This document shows, piece after piece, positions 1 through 15,310 of a stretch of DNA of 62,203 nucleotides (position 1 is the stretch's first letter; every line of letters starts with the position of its first letter). The notes beneath the pieces are model-generated. The model saw nothing but the letters and a program-made list of their open reading frames with translations. It ran no database searches and was not told where the DNA came from. This DNA is from Zygnema cylindricum (lineage: Eukaryota; Streptophyta; Zygnematophyceae; Zygnematales; Zygnemataceae): positions 130,352 to 192,554 of the forward strand of contig JBBHKE010001774.1 of assembly GCA_037447655.1 (NCBI GenBank), in the 5' to 3' direction. The translations under genes were made by a program, and so were the position numbers.

Positions 1-159
1 CGCTATGCGCCTCATGCTGTTAGTAGGTGGGATGTGTAAGATGAATAAGTGTTATCTTATGTTATTGTTTTATCGTGTTTAAATTTAAATTATGGTATTT
101 TCTTTTATTTCATTCTCATGGAGGAATTAATCTTTATTTGCTCGGAGAAGGTATAAAAT

Positions 160-206
<47 letters not shown>

Positions 207-968
207 GTTATATATATAGCCCAAACCAACGCTACCTAACCAAAACTCAACATTGCGAAAGAGAGTGTCATATAAGCATATTATTTGCAATGTCTTCGTT
301 TTGCCTCTAACATTTTAATAAAGTTCATTACAGCGGGTTTTAGGAAGTAGTTGAAGTAGAATGTGTAGGGTGGATGATTGTCGTACTCCGCGTATCGCTA
401 TTAGTGTGAACGTTCTTTCCGCCACTTGAAATGTTTGTTCTCCGTGCACACATGTCAAATGAACAAGTTCATTCGACAGTTGCGATTGAGAGGCGACATT
501 CTCACTGTCAGATTGGCGGTTCCAATGGAAAATTGGACATTGTGTACGTAGAAAGGATGTCTTAGGTGCCAAAAAAAGCATTAACACTGATACTGATACG
601 TGGTGTACTGTTCGTCATCATTAGAAATTAAAGCAATTTGGCCCAAGTATATAAACAACGTGTGTTGCATAGCATATGATCAAGAGTGATAGGAAAAGCT
701 GTACAACTGTTAATTAATGCGTCTACACAGTTTGTCATACTGTTTTGTAGTGTAACAAGATCCAATGTGAGCATATTATAACCGGCGGACCCACCCATTT
801 TGTGTACGCGAAATAAATTATCGCGACGACACTCGCACTACTATTATCATGCCACATTATTTAATTACAAGTAATATCTTATTATCATTACCATTATCCT
901 TATCATTATTATTATCTTTTTTTATTTATTTTGATTTTCTTTCGTTTTACTTTTGTTCCTCTCCTTAG
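1..968 (+). other. 5'-truncated intron of the formyl-THF synthetase gene
   Basis: The first recognisable exon starts after the acceptor ending at 968, so the stretch before it is read as the end of an intron (upstream exons lie outside the window). It is AT-rich, has a tatatgtatg-type microsatellite near 165-215 and a MITE at 384-607. A short pyrimidine-rich run ending in ccttag precedes the exon. No further exon was recognised here. Confidence 0.5.
384..607. mobile_element. TACACCG-family MITE
   Basis: Both ends are inverted: the left starts TACTCCGCGTATCGCTATTA, and the complement of the right end starts TACACCACGTATCAGTATCA. Length is about 224 bp with no coding capacity. The internal motif tctccgtgcacac recurs in relatives at 7340-7360 and 28571-28585. 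The terminal TA is probably the duplicated target. Non-autonomous; the transposase source is not in this window. Confidence 0.6.
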
Positions 969-5936
<4,968 letters not shown>

Positions 5937-5972
5937 AGAAGAAGAAAAGGTGTATTTTTTTTTATGTCGGTT

Positions 5973-6036
5973 TTTTTAATATTGGTTTTGACACGGGAAC
6001 GGGGGAAGATTTATTTTGCTCTCTCTCTCGTAAAAA
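5973..6036 (+). repeat. Decayed copy of the gene's C-terminal coding end
   Basis: Downstream of the stop codon, FNIGFDTGTGEDLF can be read where the true end reads [14 protein letters not shown], followed by tctcgtaaaaagg against tatcgtaaagaag. It lies roughly 90 nt after its source, probably in the 3' UTR. Confidence 0.65.
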
Positions 6037-6536
6037 GGTTCTAAGGAGAAATGGGAAAAGATAGGAACTGACAGCTGTCGTTTTTGTTTCTTTTTTAGCA
6101 GTTATTTCTTTTAGGCAGCTGTTTCTTTTAGGACGTTTTTTTGTTTTTTTTTTTCTTTTTGGCAGATGTTTTCTTGTCGATTCTTTTTAGTTTTTTGAAT
6201 CTAAACGTTTTTTTTAATTCGAACAGTTTGTATGATGATAATTAGCTTGTGGCGAAAGCAAAACAGGCGGTTACAGTTTTTGTATTCATTTTCTTTATTT
6301 AATCTGCGGTTGCAGTTCGTTTAAAGTTGTTCAAATTTTTATCTTGAGAGTGAAAATAGTGTAGACATTAGCTGCGAAGACTAGAGCTCTAGATAAAATA
6401 TTGTGGTAAAAGCATATCATTGATGCTTAAGAAGTTGAGATGACTTTTGCTTCCACTCTTTGTCTCTGTTTTGCTTACTCTACAGTATGGTTCAAATGTG
6501 TGAAAACAATTGGAAACGCTATATGCAGTAACCACA

Positions 6537-6735
6537 TCCTATACGAGTATTTTACCATATAATACGTGATAGTATGATACCATAAATAATACGCTATAAC
6601 ATGATACCATTAATACGCGATAATATGATGCCTTATTATATGCGATAACATGATACCATATCCGATAACATGATACCATATGCGATAATATGTTACCATA
6701 TATAATATGCGATAATATGAGGTTACCATGAATAA
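6537..6735. repeat. Degenerate ~20-nt tandem repeat
   Basis: About nine imperfect copies of gcgataacatgataccata-like units, with interspersed ataatacgc variants. Confidence 0.7.
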
Positions 6736-7301
6736 TGTCTCCAATTGTTCTCTCACATGTAAGCCCCTCTCTTGCTTCTCATACCTGTCACTCATTCCTC
6801 CTGGTCCAATGATATTTTTTCATGTTCTAACTGGGATCTTTTTGTATCTTCAAACATTCTCACGGAAGCACGACACCTGGACACACACCTGGTAATATAA
6901 CTTTGTAGTGTGAAGTCCCCTCTGACATAAAATTTTTCATCCACACCAATAGGTTTACTGGTTTTGTATCTAAAGGTGGAAGATCAACTAATTTCTGCTC
7001 CACTGCTTCATTTGCAGGTACAATATGCACTGCGATAGATTAAAAGCAATTGACACTGAAAAAACTACTCGAAATAGTGTGGTATGTGGGCCACAGTTTG
7101 TTCGGGAAAATAGCAACTTATTATTAACTTCTTCATGGATTATCCGAGATATTACAAAGAGACAAAAGACGTTGCTCGTATTTACCATTGCTCGTTTTTT
7201 CTGTAGATTAATATCACTACAGTACAAAAACACATCATACCATGTTTAAAACTGTGGCTGATCCAATCTTGATCATCGGTGATAGCAACAGGAACACCAA
7301 G

Positions 7302-7460
7302 AGCAATCCACACCTTGTCTCATTATTAGCATCGATGTTTATTTTGCCATTTTCTCCGTGCACACTTTTTGGATTATTCATCTGATGGTTGCGATGGAAA
7401 GATAAGAATCTTACCTTCCAATTGTCGGTCTCCAGACTGAGTTTCAACACTCGAGCACAC
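7302..7460. mobile_element. Truncated TACACCG-family MITE relic
   Basis: ccacaccttgtctcattatt resembles the family's terminal repeat and is followed by the conserved interior ttctccgtgcacac. The segment ggtaagattcttatctttcc (complement) is shared with about 11845-11875. No clear right terminus. Confidence 0.35.
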
Positions 7461-8058
7461 AAATAAATGTTGACAAAAGTGGCAAAAAAGCGATATACGG
7501 GTACAGTATAAAAGAAACTGCATGTCTATAAACACCTCATTAATACAATTGCCAGGGGAAGATCAGAAAACAGAGTACCAAATCAGGGTATTTTAATATC
7601 TAATATGTCCTTAAGAAACCTTCTTGTGGGTCGCCATTTTCTCATATGTTTTGAACAAAAGCGAAGGGGAAAACAGTTCACCTTCCAAAGAAGGAAGGAA
7701 GGAAGAACAAAAGTTCAAAATATAACCAACCAAAATAATATTTTTTTCCTGTACGTTTTTCCAGCAACAAAAGAATTCAGGGCACCTATTCTAAGAAAAT
7801 ACAAATGTTAATAATTATTACCCTCTAAGAGTCAATTATTTTGACCGAATCCATCAACTCTAAATGGGAATAGGTCACCTCTCCAAATTAAACCGAGGAA
7901 AAAAAAAAAGACAAATTCTAATAATAATAATTACATTAAAGAAGATTGGATCATATTTAAAACTTTATTTGATACTTAATTCAAAAAACCCAAAAATAAT
8001 TTTGTTTTCTGGAGAGAAAACAATGACAAACAGCTTTCATTTTTTGTTTTTTTAAGTT

Positions 8059-8744
8059 TTAAAACTCGAATTCTTCTACATCGTGGACGAGATAGCACCA
8101 CAATGTTCGAAAAAAAACTGCAAAAAAAAAAAAAAAAGGTGAGAGAGAGGGGGGGAAAAAGAGGGGAGAGAGAGAGAGGAGAGACAGAGAGAGCAAGGGA
8201 GAGAGAAAGAGAGAGGAGAGAGAGGAGGGGGGGAAAGAGGAGTGGTGGGAAAGATTGAAAAAAAAAAAAAAAAACTCCTCGCGACGAAAAATTGCTAAGA
8301 AAAAAAAAATGACCGCAAAGTGAAAAAAAAAAAAAAAACCCGGTTTAATTCTTCTGTTAAAGAAAAGGACAAGACCTTCAAATAAAACACTTTCAAGTAA
8401 AACCGACAGAAAAAGCAAAAAGAGAGAAACAACTTTTAAAAAGAGGGAGACCATCTTTTTTGTCAACACTAATTCCACACCTCAAAAAAAAAAAAAGGTA
8501 AGACAGACGTAAACAAGCGATAAAAAAGACGAGATAACCCAAAAAAAAAAATAATAAAAATAATAATAATAAAATTAAAAAGGAAGGGGAGAGAGAAGGG
8601 AAAAACAAAAAAAAAAGGCCGTTGGACCTACCAACAAAATCGACCTTTTTGAGCTTTCGAATTTTTGCGTCTCCATGTGACGCTCCGTTTCAGTCGTCCG
8701 TACGCACTAGAAGACAAAAAAGACCGCATAGCTTCAATTGCTTT
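8059..8744 (-). CDS. Last two exons of an unidentified minus-strand gene
   Basis: Reading the minus strand, a long pyrimidine tract ending ttccattcag leads into exon 8744-8645, which encodes KAIEAMRSFLSSSAYGRLKR and continues through SVTWRRKNSKAQK to a donor g|gtcgat. A second pyrimidine tract ending tttttgcag leads into 8117-8059, encoding FFRTLWCYLVHDVEEFEF and then TAA. The 1-nt leftover of the first exon completes a GTT codon with the second, so the phases fit without any stop. I do not recognise the protein; the piece is basic, then ends in an acidic/aromatic tail. Upstream exons are unclear. A segment at 9857-9992 has a possible minus-strand donor (complement of 9851-9856) but is open on both strands. 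Could also be chance splice-like sequence. Confidence 0.4.
8137..8270. repeat. Purine tract (pyrimidine on minus strand)
   Basis: About 130 nt of G/A, mainly gagaga and ggggg runs, flanked by A-runs. On the minus strand it forms the pyrimidine tract before the acceptor of the 8117-8059 exon. Confidence 0.85.
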
Positions 8745-8786
8745 CTGAATGGAAGAAAAAATAAAAAAAAGTGGAGAACAGTAAGG

Positions 8787-8905
8787 AAACAGAGGGAGGG
8801 AAGGGAGGGAGGAGGAAGGGAGGGAGGAGGAAGAGAGGGAGGGGGAGGGGGAAGGGGAGAGAGGAAAAAAAGGGAGAGGGGGAGGGAGAGAGAGAGAACT
8901 CGAAA
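8787..8905. repeat. Purine tract (pyrimidine on minus strand)
   Basis: G/A-only minisatellite with gggagggaggaag units. On the minus strand it lies upstream of the exon acceptor at 8745. Confidence 0.85.
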
Positions 8906-9020
8906 AATAAGATTCAATATTCAATATTTTAATAAGTCAATCGGAATTTCCTCCTGAGTGGTTTTTATTTTAAAAAATATATAAAATAAAATCTTGAAGT
9001 TCAAGTTTGTTTGAATTCAC

Positions 9021-9051
<31 letters not shown>

Positions 9052-9092
9052 ACAACACTAAGGAATTTCAGAATAACAAATAAATTCGGAGG

Positions 9093-9848
9093 CTTTCTCT
9101 CGCTCTCTCTTCCCTCCTCCCCTTTTCCTTCATTCTCTCGCCTCTTTCCACCTGCCTTCCTCTTCCTCCTCCTTTCTCCTTTTCTTCACTCCTCCCTCCT
9201 CTCCCCTCCCTTTCCATATTCCCTCCTCCCTATCCCCCCCTCCTCCCTCCTCCCGCCTCCCGCTTCCCTCCTCCCTCCTCCCTCCTCCATCCTCCATCCT
9301 CCCACCTCCCCTTCCCCACCATCTCCCTCTACCTTTCAGATTGATTCCCTCCAATTCCCTATTTCCCACCCTCCTCCTCCCTCACCCTCCACCTCCTCCC
9401 TCCAATCTCCCCTCCTCCTCCTCCTTCCTCCCCCTGTACCATATACATACGATTACGATTCCCCCTCTCCCTCCTCTCCTTCCCTCCTCCCTCTCCCTGC
9501 TTCCCTCTCCACACTCTCCCCTATCGAGCAAAAATTCCCCTCACTCTCCACTCCTTCCCTCCTCTCTCTCGCCTCCCTCCCTCTCAACACTCTACCATCT
9601 TCACCTCTCCCCTCCCTCTCCCACTCCCTCCCCTCTCCCCCTTCCCCCTATTCCCCTCCCCTTTCCCCTTTCCCCTCTCCCCTCTCCCCTCTCTCCCTTC
9701 CTACTTCCTTCTTCCTCCCTCCCCCCCCCTCTCCCCTTTCCCCCTTTTCCCCGCCCCTCTCTCCTCTCCCCTCTCCCCTCTCCCTTCCCCCTTTCCCCTT
9801 TCCCCTTCCCCCTTCCTTCTTCCTTCTTCTTCCCTCTCCCTCCCCCTT
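9093..9848. repeat. ~750-bp polypyrimidine tract
   Basis: Almost pure C/T for about three quarters of a kilobase, with ctccctcctcc and cccctctcccc units and a few short breaks (about 9335-9362, 9437-9460, 9519-9536). It ends ccccttag at 9850, which would be a strong acceptor on the plus strand; the breaks may be remnants of exons. Open reading frames across it are compositional artefacts (S/P/L only). Confidence 0.85.
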
Positions 9849-10006
9849 AGTCTCACTTTTCTTCTCGCTCGAGCGGAAAAACGGCCCCTTCAACGGAATT
9901 TTGAAAGAGAGAAAACGACAAGAAAGAAGTCGAAACCAGGAGTGGCGCCTTTTGGAAACTCCGCCAGATTCGACATCCACGTTGTTATTGGTCAGAATTT
10001 ATAATT

Positions 10007-10413
10007 CCGTGCGAAATTCTTGCATCGCACGGAATTCGGATGTTTCACAGGTCATTGTCACGTGGTACGCGTAATCGACGAAAGAGTCAAACAGTTTTCA
10101 GAAACGTGTTTGCTAAATGCGTGTACAAGAAGCACACGCGTCAGAAGTACATGATGACGTCATTTAAGTTAGATAATCGCGTCAACTGTAAAAAGTTCGC
10201 TTAAATACGTGCTACGAAACGAACTTACGACACTTAAGTAGTTAAATTCGACTCTATGGCTGTTAAGTTTACGTCATCAGTCCGTCCGTATTGCTGCGCT
10301 ACGGTGGTAAAAACGCGTTAACACTCTTTGATCGGTACCATCACGTCACGTCACACGCGTCGCTGTACCTACTCTGGATTTGAATTCAGTACGGCAAACA
10401 CGGTGCTGACAGA
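10007..10413. repeat. ~400-bp direct repeat, copy 1
   Basis: Near-identical to 12234-12637 in the same orientation. It begins with a small hairpin (ccgtgcga...tcgcacgg) and ends cctactctggatttgaattc. On the minus strand copy 2 reads as one open frame, whereas copy 1 has in-frame stops. Probably an old transposon fragment. Confidence 0.75.
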
Positions 10414-10881
10414 TCTTTTTTTCCGGACAGTCTTGCACTTTTGCTTTGTATTCTGCAACCGTGTCGTTTTCCACACCGATTTATGACCATTGGCAGATTC
10501 CTTGGAGCCAAATCAAGTAAAGCATGCTCGATTTCTAGACCCTTCCGCCCGTACGTTAATGATAGCAAAAGATTTTTCGAATAACGTATTGTACCGCTGT
10601 TCGTCCGTATGAGAGAAAAATAGAAAATCATGCAATCAGCAATCAGTCGCACTGCTTATCGCAGAATCGCCTGTCTGAACGCTTGTGAATCGACATCCCG
10701 GCTGGAATTCTCAAGGGTTTACGGCGGATCGCTGTGTTGAAGTACACCGCCGTGAATGATTGTTGTTTATTATTAGTGTGGATCATCTGCAAGCAACTGT
10801 TTGCGCTGTTTTACCGTGTTTGCTTTGAAACCATAGTTCAAAAGTAGGCGTTTCTATTGTAGGTCTTGTGTCGGCGCCTTC

Positions 10882-11060
10882 ATCGTAAGTTGTGTTATGG
10901 GCTTTTCATGTGATCGTCTTAAGTCGCTACTTTGATCAGCGACCGTCCGATCTTCCGAATCTGACGATAGTCCTATCGTAAGTTGTGTTATAGGCTTTTC
11001 ATGTGATCTTCTTAGATCGCTACTTTGATCAACGACCGTCAGATCGTTCAAATCTGACGG
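10882..11060. repeat. 93-bp tandem duplication
   Basis: Two head-to-tail copies of a unit starting atcgtaagttgtgttat and ending atctgacg; a second copy starts at 10975. A few substitutions separate them. Confidence 0.8.
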
Positions 11061-11201
11061 TTTAAATAAAAATTCGCTCAAAACTCACAGAAAAAGATTT
11101 TTTTGTCCGTTTTTCTTTTCAAATTTAGACATGACGTTTAATTCTCTATCGATCCATGTGCAACTCAGCCCTGTTACTATTTTATTTCATTTTACGGCCA
11201 A

Positions 11202-11246
11202 TACAATATGGGACTTAAGGCCATATTGTATGTTTCGCATACAATA
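11202..11246. repeat. Overlapping palindromes
   Basis: tacaatatgg (11202) pairs with ccatattgta (11221), whose end overlaps a second hairpin, tattgtatg/catacaata. A third tattgtatgg follows at about 11251. Confidence 0.7.
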
Positions 11247-11348
11247 GGCATATTGTATGGGCGTACGGTCACCTACTTTTGAACTATGGTGCTGATGTTT
11301 TTCTCGACACTTCAACGCCTTTTCTCGGTGCACACAAGTTCAATTTTG

Positions 11349-11818
11349 TAGTGTTGTGTATCGGAAATAAATTTATCGCGATGAGACCGCTACCGATAGC
11401 TATAGGTTATCGAATGGTCCGGGATCCCGATATATCGCCCAGAGACCAACAAATTCCGTATCGGCGATAAGTAGACAAAATATAGTACGCTAAATAACAG
11501 TAATTTATAATATACTGTATTACATTTTTCACTGTATATAGCGTGGCATGCCACATGTAGCAATCTGTTCCATACTCTTTGAAACCGATTAATGACGGTT
11601 CACTACGGCGGGAAAAACCGTAGAATTGTACGGCAAGAACTGTACTATTATCGCCGATAGTTATCGGTACCGGTGTTATCGCGATAAAAAACCGATAATA
11701 TCCGTTTTCTATCGGCGATAACACTAGTTTTGATATATCGTGCCAATATATCGATTATCGGCAAACCAAAAAAAGTACATATCGATTACCAGCAAACCCT
11801 TGTCGATACACCACAGTA
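11349..11818. mobile_element. hAT-type MITE with 8-bp target duplication
   Basis: 470 bp starting TAGTGTTGTGTATCGG, with an inverted right end (complement TACTGTGGTGTATCG). It is flanked by a perfect 8-bp duplication, caattttg (11341-11348 and 11819-11826). The interior is rich in ttatcgcgata/cgatatatcg palindromes and encodes no transposase. Similar to 27249-27672. It has inserted into a degenerate TACACCG-family interior (ttctcggtgcacac on its left, ccgccaatcggaaggtaag on its right). Confidence 0.85.
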
Positions 11819-12233
11819 CAATTTTGATTAGAGACCGCCAATCGGAAGGTAAGAATCTTAACTATATCCTTAATGGGGGCTTTCGGCCTTAGCGTCATCT
11901 AAAATATTTTGTGGGTTTATACGGATTTTAGTATTAGTGGGATCGTAGAGCGTACGTGGACTATCCTGGTGCTTCACATTCACTTGCAAATAGTGAATGA
12001 AGTATATAAATTTGTTCGCACTTCCAATTGGTTAAGACCCAATTCCAAGTTATTCATTTCTCTTCCTTCGTCACACTAAACAACCAAACAGTGCTACAAT
12101 ATATCGACAATAGTTTTCGTTTATTTTTAAGGACAATCTTTAGGCTTTTCAAAAGGTTCAAGCTCGTGCTCCACCTCAATTTTGATCGGTGCCAAGGCTA
12201 CAACATTTTTTTCCTCTACCGTTTCTTTTTTAT

Positions 12234-12637
12234 TCGTGCGAAAATATTGTATCGCACGGAATTCGGACTTTTCACAGGTCATTGTCACGTGGTACGCGTA
12301 ATCGACGAAAGAGTCAAATAGTTTTCCGTACCGTGTTTGCCAAAAGCGTGTACAAGAAGCACACGCGTCAGAAGTACTTGCTGACGTCATTTATGTTAGA
12401 TAATTGCGCCGACTTGAAAAGTTCGCTTTAATAGGTGCTACGAAACGAGCTTACGACACGTAAATAGTTAAGTTCGAGCTTATGGCTGTTAAGATTACGT
12501 CATCAATCCGTCCGTACTGCTTTGCTACGGTGGTAGAAACGCGTTAACACTCTTCGATCGGTACCGTCACGTCACACGCGTCGCTGTACCTACTCTGGAT
12601 TTGAATTCAGTACGGTAAAACACTGTACTGACAGTTC
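12234..12637. repeat. ~400-bp direct repeat, copy 2
   Basis: Partner of 10007-10413. The minus strand carries an 87-codon open frame (12390-12127) with a CASC motif that is interrupted in copy 1. I do not recognise the product; a transposon-encoded fragment is possible. Confidence 0.75.
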
Positions 12638-12942
12638 TGTACTTGCGAAGCTTCTTATCCACAATCTGAACCGTCCTGATACTTAATCGCGACCGATCGT
12701 GAAGCCTTCCGTGATCTGGCAGTCAGCTTGCGAAACCAGCACATCACAACTTCATAAGAAACGAATTTTGCTGACGTTGTTATCCTGTCATCGAGCATGT
12801 GCAGCCTTCTAAAATTTTAGATTTGGAATTTTGGATCCTTGTGCCAGACGTCTGACAGATGCCCGTTAGAAGTTAGAAACTTTCAACTCAGCGAACAGTA
12901 TCCCGAGATACAGACGTACCGTACCACCTTGTATCGCTATTA

Positions 12943-14274
12943 GGGTACGGCCCCATGTGGCTAAGTTCGGGATTTTTTCTGTCGTTTTCCTTTCAAACTT
13001 AACGCCGTACTGCATAAGTTGAAACCGTACGAAGAAATCGCAAATTTGTAGAGTATAATTTGCGTCATTCTCGAACTTAGGTTTGTACAAAAATTTGTCG
13101 TCTTGTGTTTTTTCGACCTACTGTCACGTCATCTTCAAACTTATCATAAACCACATCGGCCACGTGATTTAAGGAAAGTAGAACCGTTTACACAAATAGG
13201 AAACCATATTCACACGCGTGAAAAGTTTTCAAAAGTTTTTTATGACTGAAAAAAGTACAGGGCTGCTTGTTTTTGTCCGCATGCACCTTGTACGGTTTTT
13301 TTTTTGCAGGGGTCTCGAGGCTGCAGAGTCATTTCACGCAAAGTTGAAAAATCTGCGAAGGTGAAAAATCTGCGAAGTCGTGGCGGCCGGACGGGAGAGG
13401 TTTACTCAAAGGCATGTTGTACAGCCACGGCTGCAAGGCTGTGCGTCTACGATGTCACGCAACGACATGCGACATACCAAATCGTTTCAAAAATTACGAT
13501 GTGTCTTGCGACGCTTCAAAAAGTATCGAATACGGTGCGGCAAAGACAAATTGTACACGGTGACCCGGATTTGTTTTTTAGCGCAGATCCGGCGGACCCG
13601 GATTTCGGGTGTCCCTATGTGTACCAAACGAAGTTGTCACTTAAGGGCGTGACAATTGTAGACGCCCACAATGCCCGTGACGGCTGTCGACAATGTACAA
13701 TCAGTGATACGCACCAAATTGTAAAATAATGCCTTGAACGTCGCGAGAATGCGAGGCTGCGTGAGAGAGGCGGCGTGTGGGACTTGCTGGGGCGCCCTCA
13801 AAGATTTCTTAGGATTTCGTCAAATGGCATCGGAATTTTCAGACCCCTGGAATGGAAAAGTCCGTACCAAACGAAACACAACAAAACACAACAAATTGTG
13901 TATTGATGGACGCAAACGGACAAAATATAACGAATAGTGTACCTTTCGCCGTCGCTTGAATTCGTTTGAAATTTTTGTAAAAAAAATTCCACGTGCGAAT
14001 ACGTGTTCTCATTTGTTCCTGAAAAATACTTTGTTTTAGAACACATCGGCCCTGTATTTTAAAGAAAAGTTTGAAGATGACGTTTTTTTGGCGTGGCCGT
14101 GGGTCGAAGAACACAAGACGACAACATGTAGTACATCTTAAATTCGGTGATGACGCAAAATGTACTTCTCTTTTTTTCTATTTTTTTGTACGGTTGAAAC
14201 TTACGCGGTACGGCTCTAAGTTTTACAAGAAAACGACAGAAAAAACCCTTACTTTGGCACACAGAGACGCACCC
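12943..14274. mobile_element. Harbinger-like element with ~200-bp inverted termini
   Basis: Starts GGGTACGGCCCCATGTGGC; the complement of the right end starts GGGTGCGTCTCTGTGTGCC. About 200 nt at each end (12943-13142 and 14064-14274) are inverted copies, sharing for example ttttttctgtcgttttc and gtcgtcttgtgtt. The 3-bp duplication TTA (12940-12942, 14275-14277) and GGG ends fit the PIF/Harbinger superfamily. The interior is more GC-rich and holds a 141-codon plus-strand open frame (13304-13729), rich in Cys/Arg, that resembles no transposase I know. Confidence 0.7.
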
Positions 14275-14277
14275 TTA

Positions 14278-14797
14278 GGGAACCCTATCCAGTTATGACA
14301 AACTCTCAAATTGGCCAATGTTCTTTGTTTGCCTGCTTTTAAGTTTTTACGGGCAGCTTTCGTTTTTCCCCGTTTTTCCATGTTGCCGTCGATCACACTC
14401 GTAGTAAAAATATCGAAATAACATGCAGCGCGGCTATCCCAATCATTGAGCTTCCCGGGGTCTCATCGCACTTTGCAGATCGACGGTGGAAAACCACTTT
14501 CGGGCCCAATGGGCCGAAGCTCAAAGAGGTCAAGTACGAAAACAATTAAAAACAGTAAAATACTAAAATACTATATAACTATATATAGTCGTCACGTACT
14601 ATACGCATCCACAAGTATTCTTTGGTAATAGTACGCGTTCAGTGCATGACTGCATAGTTACCAACTTACCACCATACAGCGTCTCCCTTTGTGCTCTCAG
14701 ATTTCAACTGGAATTTTGGCTGAATAATAGATCTGCTCAGTCTCTCTCTGCTCTCCTGCAGTTACACCATTGCCTCCATAGCTTCCTGAGCACGGCT
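14278..14797. other. Upstream region of the RIK-like gene
   Basis: Lies between the Harbinger-like element and the proposed start codon. No secure promoter element or further exon was found. The 5' UTR and promoter of the RIK-like gene should be here, unless an upstream exon was missed. Confidence 0.4.
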
Positions 14798-15277
14798 ATG
14801 GCTGACTCGCCCGCAGTTGCGGATGAATCTCCTTTGCCTGATCCTTACCTTGTCCTGATGCGTCTCCTCCTTCTCCCTCCTCCTCCTCCCCTCCTTCCCT
14901 CCCTCCCTCCCCCTCTCCCCTCTGCACTCTCCCCTCTCCCTCCTCCCCTCTTCTTCTCACATCCTCTTACTGTTTACTGCAGGAAGAAGAGAAAATGGGA
15001 CCAGCCAGCCGAGGGTGTCTCCCCTCTCCCTCCTCTCTCTGCCTCCTCTCCTCTCCTACCGTTTGCCTCCATGGCTGGAGCTAATCGCCTCCCTGCCATG
15101 TTTCCTATGGGAGGTCTCATGGGGTTTCCAGGCTCCATGGGAATGGGACAAAATATGGGAATGGGACAAACCATGGGCATAGGACAAATGAACAATATGA
15201 TGGCTGCCGTACAGCAAAACGCAGCAGCTATGGTTCAGAAACTCAATCAGGTCTTTTCTTTCTTCTCCTCCTCCTTA

Positions 15278-15310
<33 letters not shown>

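Larger units (their letters stand above)
6060..8050. other. Non-coding stretch, no gene recognised
   Basis: AT-rich sequence with only short scattered open frames that match nothing I recognise. It holds the degenerate repeat at 6537-6735 and a MITE-like fragment around 7302-7460. The polyadenylation region of the upstream gene should lie near its left end, but I could not fix a site. Confidence 0.5.
10414..11348. other. Repeat-derived stretch without a recognised gene
   Basis: Contains the 93-bp tandem duplication at 10882-11060, palindromes around 11202-11246 and a MITE-interior-like segment (ttctcggtgcacac near 11323). No plausible protein was seen. Confidence 0.5.

Noticed and set aside
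9007-10074. 355-codon plus-strand open frame
   Set aside because: Most of it is the C/T tract (S, P, L only). Only the last ~45 codons have normal composition, and that segment is equally open on the minus strand.
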